From contig DDEX01000092.1 of assembly GCA_002336845.1 (NCBI GenBank), positions 1 through 8,615 on the forward strand: DNA of 8,615 bases, written 5' to 3'. The translations under genes and the position numbers were made by a program. Below are positions 1-7,386 of this stretch, piece by piece. Source of the stretch: Rhodobacteraceae bacterium UBA1943. GTDB lineage: Bacteria; Pseudomonadota; Alphaproteobacteria; Rhodobacterales; Rhodobacteraceae. The first letter of the stretch is position 1; every line of letters begins with the position of its first letter. Under the pieces are notes generated by a model. The model worked only from the letters and a program-made list of their open reading frames with translations, was not told the DNA's origin and did no database searches.

Positions 1-2
1 AG

Positions 3-389
3 CCGATGTGGGGCACCTGGTGGGCCTGGGATCCGCGGCTGACCGCGTTTCTGATCCTGGCGCTGTTCTATCTGGGCTATATCGCGCTGTGGTCGGCGGT
101 GGATGACCCGGATACCGCGGCCGATCTGACCAGCGTTCTGTGCATCGTGGGGTCGGTTTTCGCCTTTCTGTCGCGCTATGCCGTGCTGTTCTGGAACCAG
201 GGCCTGCATCAGGGGGCGAGCCTGTCGCTGGACAAGAAAGAGAACGTGTCGGACGTATATTGGATCCCGCTGGTTATCTGCATCGCGGGGTTCATCCTGC
301 TGTTCGTCACGCTGGTTTTCCTGCGCACGCGCACCGAAATTCGTGCCCGCCGTCTGGCGGCGCTGCTGGCGCGGGAGAGGCTGGCATGA
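3..389 (+). CDS. ccmC: Haem exporter protein CcmC, 3' part (partial at window start)
   Basis: CcmC is an inner-membrane protein of cytochrome c maturation system I. It works with CcmA/CcmB and CcmD to load haem onto the periplasmic chaperone CcmE. The frame is open from the window edge, so the N-terminal half lies outside. It begins in the tryptophan-rich WWD motif (WGTWWAWDPRLT), the signature of the haem-handling family. After that come three hydrophobic segments, and between the second and third lies LHQG, whose histidine corresponds to the conserved haem-ligand His in known CcmC proteins. The tail after the last membrane segment is short and arginine-rich, suggesting a cytoplasmic end. 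The stop codon overlaps the ccmD start (ATGA at 386-389), which indicates translational coupling. The internal ATG at position 6 is not the real start, because the motif is already under way there. The family call is firm from the motif and from the ccmD and ccmG genes behind it. Confidence 0.95.
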   Translation, partial: PMWGTWWAWDPRLTAFLILALFYLGYIALWSAVDDPDTAADLTSVLCIVGSVFAFLSRYAVLFWNQGLHQGASLSLDKKENVSDVYWIPLVICIAGFILLFVTLVFLRTRTEIRARRLAALLARERLA

Positions 390-544
390 TGCCCGATCTG
401 GGGAAATATGCGGGCGCGGTGCTGTGGTCCTATGCGGCGACCATCGCGGTGATCGTGGCGCTGGTCGCGGTCAGCCTGTGGCGCGGGGCGCAGGTGAAAC
501 GCGCGCTGCGCGAGGTTGAGGAGCGGCAGGGACGCGATGGGTAA
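386..544 (+). CDS. ccmD: Haem exporter protein CcmD (52 aa)
   Basis: CcmD is a tiny single-pass membrane protein that stabilises the CcmABC complex and helps release haem-loaded CcmE. This 52-residue ORF fits the family's usual size. It starts MMPDLGKYAG, has the typical SY pair just before a single hydrophobic helix at about residues 15-32, and ends in a charged, probably cytoplasmic tail rich in Arg and Glu. Its ATG overlaps the ccmC stop (ATGA), and a second in-frame ATG follows at 389, so either could be used. The 3' end overlaps the ccmG start by 8 nt. The gene order ccmC-ccmD-ccmG supports the call as much as the weakly conserved sequence does. In Rhodobacter capsulatus nomenclature it would be helD. 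Confidence 0.9.
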   Translation: MMPDLGKYAGAVLWSYAATIAVIVALVAVSLWRGAQVKRALREVEERQGRDG

Positions 545-1073
545 GTGGCTTTTGGCGATACCGCCGGTGCTGTTCCTGGCATTGGCGGCAATGTTCTGGG
601 CCGGGATGCAGCGAGAGAACGCGGGGCAATTGCCCTCGGTCTTTGTCGGCCAGCCCGCGCCGCCCTTGGGCGCGGAAACGCTGCCCGGCATTCCCGGCGT
701 GACCAATGCAGAGCTGACTCAAGGCAAGCTGACCGTCGTGAACTTCTGGGCAAGCTGGTGCCCGCCCTGCCGCGCCGAACACCCCACCCTGATCGCCCTG
801 CGCGATGAGGGCGTGCGGGTGGTGGGGGTCAACATGCTGGACCGCGCCGATGATGCGACGGGGTTCCTGAACGAGCATGGCAACCCCTTCGCCGCGGTGG
901 TCTTCGACCCGCGCGGCAAGACCCGGCTGGACTGGGGCGTGACCGCGCCGCCCGAAACCTTCATCCTGCGGCCCGATGGCACGGTGGCCTATCGCTTCAT
1001 CGGCCCGATGGTGGGTGACGATTATCAGCAACGCTTCCGGCCGGAACTGGAAAAGGCGCGGGCAGGCGGGTAA
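537..1073 (+). CDS. ccmG: Thiol:disulfide interchange protein CcmG/DsbE (178 aa)
   Basis: CcmG is a membrane-anchored periplasmic thioredoxin. It receives electrons from CcdA or DsbD and reduces the CxxCH motif of apocytochrome c so that haem can be attached. An uncleaved N-terminal anchor covers about residues 4-23. The thioredoxin fold follows, with the active site WCPPC (C75 and C78). The GV..PPETF segment at residues 134-142 carries the cis-proline region and matches the GVxGxPE hallmark of the CcmG/TlpA family. Length is normal for the family. I chose ATG at 537 because it lies directly before the anchor and is preceded by AGGGA at 528-532. A TTG at 516 would add seven polar residues and has no better ribosome site. 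The start overlaps ccmD by 8 nt, so it belongs to the ccm operon. The R. capsulatus equivalent is helX. Confidence 0.95.
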   Translation: MGKWLLAIPPVLFLALAAMFWAGMQRENAGQLPSVFVGQPAPPLGAETLPGIPGVTNAELTQGKLTVVNFWASWCPPCRAEHPTLIALRDEGVRVVGVNMLDRADDATGFLNEHGNPFAAVVFDPRGKTRLDWGVTAPPETFILRPDGTVAYRFIGPMVGDDYQQRFRPELEKARAGG

Positions 1074-1078
1074 CGCAG

Positions 1079-1098
1079 GCCACTTTCGCCTTAGTGGC
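1079..1098 (+). terminator. Weak hairpin just after ccmG, possible terminator
   Basis: A 6-bp perfect stem (GCCACT at 1079-1084 with AGTGGC at 1093-1098) with an 8-base loop starts six bases after the ccmG stop codon. Its position is right for the end of the ccm operon, but no T-tract follows in the plus direction, so intrinsic termination is doubtful. It could instead be a 3' processing structure, or chance. Confidence 0.25.
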
Positions 1099-1132
1099 GG
1101 CGGCGCGGCGGCATCTGTAGTGGGTGTCTCGC

Positions 1133-1273
1133 TCAGGCCATCGCGGCCAGCACCGGGAACAGCATAAGCAGCACCAACAGCTCTCCCCATGGCAGGGTCA
1201 GCGGCAGCGAGAGGCGCGGTGGTGGCTGATCGAATTCGGCCTGCGACAGCAGGGGCGGGAAGCGGTTGGACAT
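1133..1273 (-). CDS. Possible small membrane protein, 46 aa, unrecognised
   Basis: I do not recognise this protein. The ORF starts with ATG at 1273, preceded by a clear Shine-Dalgarno sequence (GGAGAA, with GGAG six bases before the ATG), and ends with TGA at 1133. The product starts MSNRFPPLLSQAEFDQPPPR, so its first half is polar and proline-rich. From about residue 21 it turns hydrophobic, with a run of Leu, Val, Met and Ala from about 31 to 46 that could be one membrane helix reaching the very C-terminus. The hydrophobic stretch is short and follows a tryptophan (W29). It lies 69 bp downstream of chaC on the same strand, so it may be cotranscribed with it, and it converges with ccmG. It is below the length cut-off of many gene finders. 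The ribosome site and the polar-then-hydrophobic layout favour a real gene. Lack of any recognised family keeps confidence moderate. Confidence 0.5.
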   Translation of the reverse strand: MSNRFPPLLSQAEFDQPPPRLSLPLTLPWGELLVLLMLFPVLAAMA

Positions 1274-1342
1274 CGAGTTCTCCGGCAGGGGTGATCCGGT
1301 TGGGTTGTCCCTTTGTTCTGCCAGTGATTCTTCAACAGGCCC

Positions 1343-2053
1343 TTAATTTACTGAGGGTTCTTCCAAAGTCTCGATTTCCTGCGCCACCAGCTTTTGCAGC
1401 CGCCACAGGCTGCGGTCATGGATGCCATGGGCCTCCAGCGCCGCCACCGTATGCAGCACATATTCCGAGTTCGGCCCGACATGGCCACAGGCCCGGGCGA
1501 TCAGCGCCGCCGTCTGCGCTTGGGTCAGGCCGCGGCGCAGGTGCAGGGCCAGTGGCGGGGCGTAAAAGGTCAGGGCGGTCAGGGGGCCTTCGTCCGTTTC
1601 CACCCCCAGCCAGCGACGCGAGGGCAGCAGCTCCAGATAGGGCGTTTCGCGGGTGATCAGCGCGATCAGGGCTGCGCGTTCCTCGCCCGCCGCCACCTGC
1701 ATCGCCAGCCCCCGGCAGTGCCCGCCGGGCATCAGCGCCATCATCAGGCCTGGCGCCTCGGGCGTGGCGCGCCACGACATCAGGCCGATGGAAAAGGCGC
1801 GGTGCCAGCCGGGCGCATCGCAGGGAATTTGCCGGGCAGGGGTGAACTCGGGCTTCCAGATCAATGAGCCATAGGCAAAGACCCAGAGCGGCCCGGCAGG
1901 CCGTTCGGCCAGCAGCACATCGGCAGCTTCGGCAATCGCCGTTTCGTCCAGCGGGGTCCAGCCCCGCAGATCGGGAGAGTCGGGGTCGAATGCCACTTCG
2001 CGCCGCGTGCGGGCGACATGGGCTTCGGTCAGGGTCATGCGGCGTTGCGGCAT
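1343..2053 (-). CDS. chaC: ChaC-type (glutathione-specific) gamma-glutamylcyclotransferase (236 aa)
   Basis: Proteins of this family cleave the gamma-glutamyl group of glutathione to 5-oxoproline and Cys-Gly in the cytoplasm. The glycine-rich substrate loop of the fold is present as FAYGSLIWKPEF at residues 59-70 (YGSL at 61-64). The ITRE segment ends in E136, at the position where ChaC proteins carry the catalytic acid/base glutamate. The downstream GPNSEYVLHTVAALEAHGI stretch at about 193-211 is also typical. About 50 residues precede the domain, and no signal peptide is seen, as expected for a cytosolic enzyme. The start is uncertain: ATG at 2053 and ATG at 2038 (five residues shorter) both lack a Shine-Dalgarno sequence. 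The gene lies downstream of the acnA terminator and is therefore probably its own transcription unit, perhaps with the 46-aa ORF behind it. Older annotations call this family cation transport protein ChaC, which is misleading. The exact substrate is inferred. Confidence 0.88.
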   Translation of the reverse strand: MPQRRMTLTEAHVARTRREVAFDPDSPDLRGWTPLDETAIAEAADVLLAERPAGPLWVFAYGSLIWKPEFTPARQIPCDAPGWHRAFSIGLMSWRATPEAPGLMMALMPGGHCRGLAMQVAAGEERAALIALITRETPYLELLPSRRWLGVETDEGPLTALTFYAPPLALHLRRGLTQAQTAALIARACGHVGPNSEYVLHTVAALEAHGIHDRSLWRLQKLVAQEIETLEEPSVN

Positions 2054-2056
2054 GGC

Positions 2057-2086
2057 CGGATGTGGGCACGGACCGTCCGCAGCGTC
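2057..2086 (-). promoter_or_regulatory. Weak candidate promoter for chaC
   Basis: Reading the minus strand between the acnA terminator and chaC, TTGACG (close to the -35 consensus) is followed after 17 bases by CCACAT, a poor -10. Transcription from it would start almost at the chaC ATG, which would fit the absence of a ribosome binding site there. Only the -35 box is convincing. Confidence 0.2.
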
Positions 2087-2096
2087 AAGCGCAATG

Positions 2097-2125
2097 AAAA
2101 ACGCCGCCCCGTGGGGCGGCGTTTC
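2097..2125 (-). terminator. Intrinsic terminator of acnA
   Basis: A strong GC hairpin lies about 20 bp beyond the acnA stop codon. The arms ACGCCGCCC and GGGCGGCGT (2101-2109 with 2114-2122) close a four-base loop and are extended by two further A-T pairs. Read on the minus strand, the stem runs straight into TTTTT (complement of 2097-2101), the standard rho-independent form. It separates acnA from chaC, which is transcribed in the same direction. Confidence 0.88.
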
Positions 2126-2141
2126 TGCGATGGTTCAGGCC

Positions 2142-4895
<2,754 letters not shown>

Positions 4896-4900
4896 GCGGG

Positions 4901-4907
4901 CCTCCTC
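4901..4907 (-). promoter_or_regulatory. Strong ribosome binding site of acnA
   Basis: The minus strand reads GAGGAGG five bases before ATG at 4895. It fixes the acnA start against the longer open frame, which runs on to an ATG at 4991. Confidence 0.9.
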
Positions 4908-4948
4908 ATGGCTGGCGTCTTGCGGGGGTTTGTGCCCAAGAGGGCAAG

Positions 4949-4960
4949 CCCTTGCAAGGG
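4949..4960. repeat. 12-bp perfect palindrome in the acnA leader
   Basis: CCCTTGCAAGGG is a perfect palindrome, 54 bp upstream of the acnA start codon and probably inside its 5' untranslated region. The preceding GCAAGCC overlaps it and gives an alternative GCAAG/CTTGC pairing. It could be an operator half-site pair or an mRNA hairpin, and no regulator is identified. Confidence 0.4.
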
Positions 4961-4968
4961 AATCATCT

Positions 4969-5069
4969 GCACTTGCCAGGATTGTATGCAATTGTATGCC
5001 GATTTTCCAGCCCTCAATTCCGTGACTGCCACAGGAACGGGCACTCGCAAAACCTTGATTGGCAAGTGC
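4969..5069. repeat. Widely spaced 10-bp inverted repeat between acnA and the DUF1223 gene
   Basis: GCACTTGCCA at 4969-4978 is the exact reverse complement of TGGCAAGTGC at 5060-5069. The arms are 81 bp apart and lie near the likely transcription starts of the two divergent genes. The right arm overlaps the candidate -35 box of the plus-strand promoter. Two sites for one regulator is a reasonable reading, but it is not shown. Confidence 0.4.
4981..5009 (-). promoter_or_regulatory. Candidate acnA promoter within a 10-bp tandem repeat
   Basis: The plus strand holds ATTGTATGCA at 4981-4990 followed at once by ATTGTATGCC at 4991-5000, identical at nine of ten positions. On the minus strand each copy ends in TACAAT, five of six matches to the -10 consensus. 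The acnA-proximal copy (4981-4986) has TGGAAA (5004-5009) 17 bases upstream as a possible -35. The other copy has TTGAGG (5012-5017) at a short 15-base spacing. Transcription would start near 4974, giving a leader of about 80 nt. Each copy also contains TTGTATGCA, close to the palindrome TTGTATACAA, so a repressor could compete with polymerase here. Confidence 0.35.
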
Positions 5070-5088
5070 GGGGGCTGTTTTGTAGAAC
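5059..5088 (+). promoter_or_regulatory. Candidate promoter for the DUF1223 gene
   Basis: TTGGCA (5059-5064, five of six to the -35 consensus) is followed after 18 bases by TAGAAC (5083-5088, four of six to the -10). A start near 5095 would leave a leader of about 25 nt before ATG at 5120. The match is moderate and rests on consensus alone. Confidence 0.3.
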
Positions 5089-5119
5089 CAAGGCAGGACT
5101 TGGGGATCGGAACCACGCG

Positions 5120-5824
5120 ATGATGCGACAGATTGTCAGTGCCGCCTGCGGCCTGTGGCTGTGCCACGCGGGGCAGGCGATGGCGCAAAGCCAGACCGGC
5201 GTGGTGGTGGAGCTTTATACGTCGCAAGGCTGTTCCTCTTGCCCGCCCGCCGATGCAGTGTTCGAACATCTGGTGAACCAGCCCGACGTGATTCCCCTGG
5301 CGCTGCATGTCGATTACTGGGATTACATCGGTTGGCAGGATACCTTTGGCAACGCCCGCTTTACCGACCGGCAAAAGGCCTATGCCCGCGCCTCGGGCGA
5401 GCGGATGATCTATACTCCCCAGATGATCATTTCGGGGCAAGAGCGCATCGTGGGCAGCGAAGCGGATGAGCTTGCCGCAGCCATTTCGCGCCAACGTGCG
5501 GTGCAACCGGCGGTCAAGCTCAGCATCGAGCGCATGGGGGACCGTGTGATGATCCGCGCTGCGGCCAACCCGCCCTTGCCGCAGGCTGTGATCGTTCAGC
5601 TTGTCCGCTATCAGCCGCAGCAGACCGTCGAGATCGAGGGCGGCGAGAACCAGGGCCAGATCGTCACCTATTCCAACATCGTGACCGATTGGCAGCGCCT
5701 GGGCGAATGGCCCGGCAAAGAGCCGCTGGCGGTAGAGGCAGATGCCCCGGGGCCAAGCCCGGTGGTGGTGATTCTGCAAAATCAGGGCCCGTCAAACATC
5801 GTCGCGGCGGCGGCGTTGAAGTAA
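5120..5824 (+). CDS. Secreted DUF1223 family protein, thioredoxin-like (234 aa)
   Basis: DUF1223 proteins are exported, have a thioredoxin-like fold, and their function is not established. A signal peptide covers residues 1-22, with likely cleavage after AMA (mature protein starts QSQTG). The family hallmark ELYTSQGCSSCPPAD gives a CxxC at C38/C41. It is followed by VDYWDYIGWQDTF at about 64-76, another family signature, and by YTPQ with the expected cis-proline P100. The C-terminal half, from about 125, is a beta-rich extension with a QGQIVTYSNIV stretch, as in other members. Length is normal. I chose ATG at 5120 (with a second ATG at 5123) because the signal sequence starts there. The ribosome site is weak, with only GGGGA about 13 bases upstream. 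Upstream frame extension to 4952 is not plausible. The gene is divergent from acnA and converges with a lipoprotein gene. A periplasmic redox role is inferred from the CxxC. Confidence 0.9.
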   Translation: MMRQIVSAACGLWLCHAGQAMAQSQTGVVVELYTSQGCSSCPPADAVFEHLVNQPDVIPLALHVDYWDYIGWQDTFGNARFTDRQKAYARASGERMIYTPQMIISGQERIVGSEADELAAAISRQRAVQPAVKLSIERMGDRVMIRAAANPPLPQAVIVQLVRYQPQQTVEIEGGENQGQIVTYSNIVTDWQRLGEWPGKEPLAVEADAPGPSPVVVILQNQGPSNIVAAAALK

Positions 5825-5829
5825 GAAAT

Positions 5830-6180
5830 TTACTCGCAGTCCAGAGTTGGCTTCTCGAAGCCAACAATCGTGAAACTGTTTTGCTTATTTGGCTTCCCGT
5901 AAAGTGTGTAAACGCAATTGCTGTAAAACGCTTGTCCACCTGTCGTTTGGGCATAGGCCGTATTGCCATATGCTGTCACCGTGGTGTTCATCGGTGTCAC
6001 ATAGGTGTTGCTGGTGCGCCATTGAAATGCCTGTCTGCCGTCCGGCATCTGAAATGACGCGTGAGGCGCGCCGTATTTCACTGCCACAGCAGTAATATCT
6101 TTGCCAACATAGCTCTCCATAATATCGGAAGCGCATCCGCTGAGAGCTAGAAACGTCAATCCAATTACTGTCTTACGCAT
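5830..6180 (-). CDS. Small predicted lipoprotein (116 aa), function unknown
   Basis: I do not recognise a named family with certainty. The N-terminus is a lipoprotein signal: MRKT, a hydrophobic stretch, then the lipobox LALSGC with C16 as the modified cysteine. Alanine at +2 suggests sorting to the outer membrane. The mature part begins with YVGKDITAVAVKYGAP, and PDGRQAFQW follows at about 46-54. This arrangement, a VG..I..V...YG.P motif followed by a DGR...QW strand, is seen in other small proteobacterial lipoproteins. Two further cysteines, C89 and C115, could form a disulfide. The start has a good ribosome site (AGGAGT, four bases before ATG). The gene ends 5 bp from the DUF1223 stop in convergent orientation. 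Its DNA is clearly richer in A and T than every neighbour, with codons such as AAA, ATT and GTA used freely, which suggests acquisition or relaxed codon selection. Confidence 0.75.
   Translation of the reverse strand: MRKTVIGLTFLALSGCASDIMESYVGKDITAVAVKYGAPHASFQMPDGRQAFQWRTSNTYVTPMNTTVTAYGNTAYAQTTGGQAFYSNCVYTLYGKPNKQNSFTIVGFEKPTLDCE
5846..5865 (+). terminator. Perfect inverted repeat inside the lipoprotein 3' end, possible terminator for the DUF1223 gene
   Basis: GTTGGCTTC (5846-5854) and GAAGCCAAC (5857-5865) form a 9-bp perfect stem around two bases. It starts 22 bp after the DUF1223 stop and lies inside the last codons of the convergent lipoprotein gene. In the plus direction a TTTT run follows only about 14 bases later, so it is not a textbook terminator, but no other candidate exists for the DUF1223 transcript. 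Confidence 0.3.
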
Positions 6181-6242
6181 GGATACTCCTAGGGCAATCT
6201 ATTGATTTTCTTGCACGTTCGCACAGAGCCCGTCCAGTATTT

Positions 6243-6695
6243 TCACGCCCGGTCATCCTTGGCGCTGCCCATCACCACATAGGTGGTGATGGATCGCACT
6301 TGCGGCAGCACGCCCAGCACCTCGGTATGCCAGTGTTTGTAGGCGGCAAGATCCGCCACCTCGATCCGCAGCAGATATTCCACCGTGCCGGTGATGTTGT
6401 GGCACTCGCGCACTTGCGGCGCGCGCGACACGGCCCGCTCGAACCCTTCCTGCCCGGCCTTGGTGTGGTCGTTCAACCCGACTGCAACATAGGCGACAAA
6501 GCCGAGGCCCCGCTTTTCGGGGTCCAGCACGGCGCGATAGCCCTTGATCAGGCCCGACCGCTCCATCTCCTGCACCCGGCGCAGGCAGGTTGACGGCGAC
6601 AGCCCCACCTTTTCGGCCAGATCAAGATTCGCAATCCGGCCGTTGCGGGAAAGCTCATGCAATATGCGTTCATTTGCGGCATCAAGTTTGATCAT
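6243..6695 (-). CDS. Lrp/AsnC family transcriptional regulator (150 aa)
   Basis: Lrp/AsnC proteins bind DNA as dimers and higher oligomers and sense amino acids through a C-terminal RAM domain. The N-terminal helix-turn-helix is clear: LDAANERILHELSRNGRI (4-21) followed by LDLAEKVGLSPSTCLRRVQ (24-42), with the recognition helix at about 33-42. The RAM domain occupies about 65-145, with the TGTVEYLLRIEVADL strand-turn region at about 102-116 that lines the effector pocket in this family. Length is typical. I chose ATG at 6695, the standard MIKLDAANER start. No Shine-Dalgarno sequence precedes it, so the mRNA may be leaderless. The open frame running further upstream has no credible start. The gene is divergent from a LysE-type exporter, the usual layout for a local regulator of amino-acid export. 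It therefore probably controls that exporter and itself. The effector amino acid cannot be told from the sequence. Confidence 0.93.
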   Translation of the reverse strand: MIKLDAANERILHELSRNGRIANLDLAEKVGLSPSTCLRRVQEMERSGLIKGYRAVLDPEKRGLGFVAYVAVGLNDHTKAGQEGFERAVSRAPQVRECHNITGTVEYLLRIEVADLAAYKHWHTEVLGVLPQVRSITTYVVMGSAKDDRA

Positions 6696-6736
6696 GGATT
6701 GCAGATATAGTGAGGCATTGACAATCTTTGCAATCC
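6696..6736. promoter_or_regulatory. Probable Lrp operator in the lrp-lysE intergenic region
   Basis: GGATTGCA at 6696-6703 is mirrored exactly by TGCAATCC at 6729-6736. Between them lies ATTGACAAT (6717-6725), itself an ATTG/CAAT inverted pair, and an AT-rich stretch. The left arm touches the lrp start codon. TTGACA at 6718-6723 is a perfect -35 for the plus-strand exporter, although no good -10 follows. On the minus strand TTGCAA-18-TATATC could drive lrp with almost no leader. Bound regulator would cover both promoters. The site is inferred from symmetry and gene layout. Confidence 0.5.
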
Positions 6737-6767
6737 TTCGCCGCCTCTGGCGCGGCATCATTGCGCG

Positions 6768-7361
6768 ATGAGCACTGAAATCCTCCTCGCCCTTTTGTCT
6801 TTCGCTTTCGTCACCTCGGTCACGCCGGGGCCGAACAACCTGATGCTGATGGCTTCGGGCGCAAATTTCGGCATCCGGCGCACGATTCCGCACATGCTGG
6901 GCATCTCGGTCGGATTTGCGGTTCTGGCCTGCGCCACGGGGTTGGGCCTTGCCGGGCTGCTGCACGCCTGGCCCCCTGCGATGCTGGCACTGAAGGCGGC
7001 AGCGGTGGGTTACATGCTGTGGCTGGCATGGAAGATCGCGGGCTCCGGCGCGCCGGGGCAGGGGCGGGCGTCTGCGCGGCCCATGACCTTCTTGCAGGCC
7101 GCCGCCTTCCAATGGGTGAACCCAAAGGCCTGGGCCATGGCGCTGGGGGCGATTGCGGTCTATGCCCCCGATGGTCGGCTGTGGCAGGTCGGCCTGGTCG
7201 CGGGGGTGTTCGCGCTGGTGAATCTGCCCACGGTCAGCCTGTGGGCCTGGGCGGGCGAGGCGCTGCGGACCTTGCTGTCCGATCCGCGCCGGTTGCGGGT
7301 GTTCAACCTGACCATGGCGGGGCTGCTGGTCGCCTCGCTCTGGCCGGTCCTGAAAATGTAA
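6768..7361 (+). CDS. LysE/RhtB family amino-acid exporter (197 aa)
   Basis: Members of this family export amino acids (lysine, homoserine, threonine, leucine, cysteine metabolites and others) across the inner membrane using the membrane potential. The N-terminal helix leads into the hallmark TPGPNNLMLMASGANFG (19-35), with the conserved PGPN. FQWVNPKAW at 114-122 is the second family signature. Hydrophobic segments lie at about 4-24, 41-65, 69-91, 110-132, 138-160 and 178-195, the expected five to six helices. A short basic loop (SARP) sits near 102-105. Length is normal. ATG at 6768 is the first credible start. It has no recognisable Shine-Dalgarno sequence, although a GC hairpin (6740-6744 with 6752-6756) lies just upstream. 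Transcription is divergent from the Lrp-type regulator. A bidirectional terminator follows two bases after the stop. The substrate is unknown. Confidence 0.93.
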   Translation: MSTEILLALLSFAFVTSVTPGPNNLMLMASGANFGIRRTIPHMLGISVGFAVLACATGLGLAGLLHAWPPAMLALKAAAVGYMLWLAWKIAGSGAPGQGRASARPMTFLQAAAFQWVNPKAWAMALGAIAVYAPDGRLWQVGLVAGVFALVNLPTVSLWAWAGEALRTLLSDPRRLRVFNLTMAGLLVASLWPVLKM

Positions 7362-7362
7362 A

Positions 7363-7380
7363 GGGCGCCCGAAGGCGCCC
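7363..7380. terminator. Shared hairpin terminator between the convergent lysE-type and DUF2147 genes
   Basis: GGGCGCC (7363-7369) and GGCGCCC (7374-7380) form a 7-bp all-GC stem around CGAA. On the minus strand the loop reads C(TTCG)G, the very stable UUCG tetraloop, followed by CTTTACATTTT. It sits between two stop codons only 25 bp apart (7361 and 7387), so it probably ends both transcripts. The T-run is better in the minus direction, which favours the DUF2147 gene. Confidence 0.75.
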
Positions 7381-7386
7381 CTTGCC

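Noticed and set aside
516..536. TTG start for ccmG, seven residues longer
   Set aside because: The added polar residues precede the membrane anchor, and ATG at 537 has AGGGA nearby and the usual overlap with ccmD.
471..1190. A 239-codon minus-strand open frame over ccmG
   Set aside because: It is antisense to ccmG, which has a clear WCPPC active site and operon context. It has no ribosome site and low-complexity composition.
1189..1656. A plus-strand open frame over the small ORF, the gap and the chaC 3' end
   Set aside because: It overlaps chaC in antisense, is made of Pro/Ala/Arg/Ser-rich sequence, and has no ribosome site or family resemblance.
4896..4991. Longer acnA start at the ATG at 4991, adding 32 residues
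   Set aside because: The near-perfect GAGGAGG site and the family N-terminus both point to 4895. The extra stretch overlaps the palindrome and promoter candidate.
4952..5119. Upstream extension of the DUF1223 frame
   Set aside because: It would bury the signal peptide about 56 residues inside the protein and run through the divergent promoter region.
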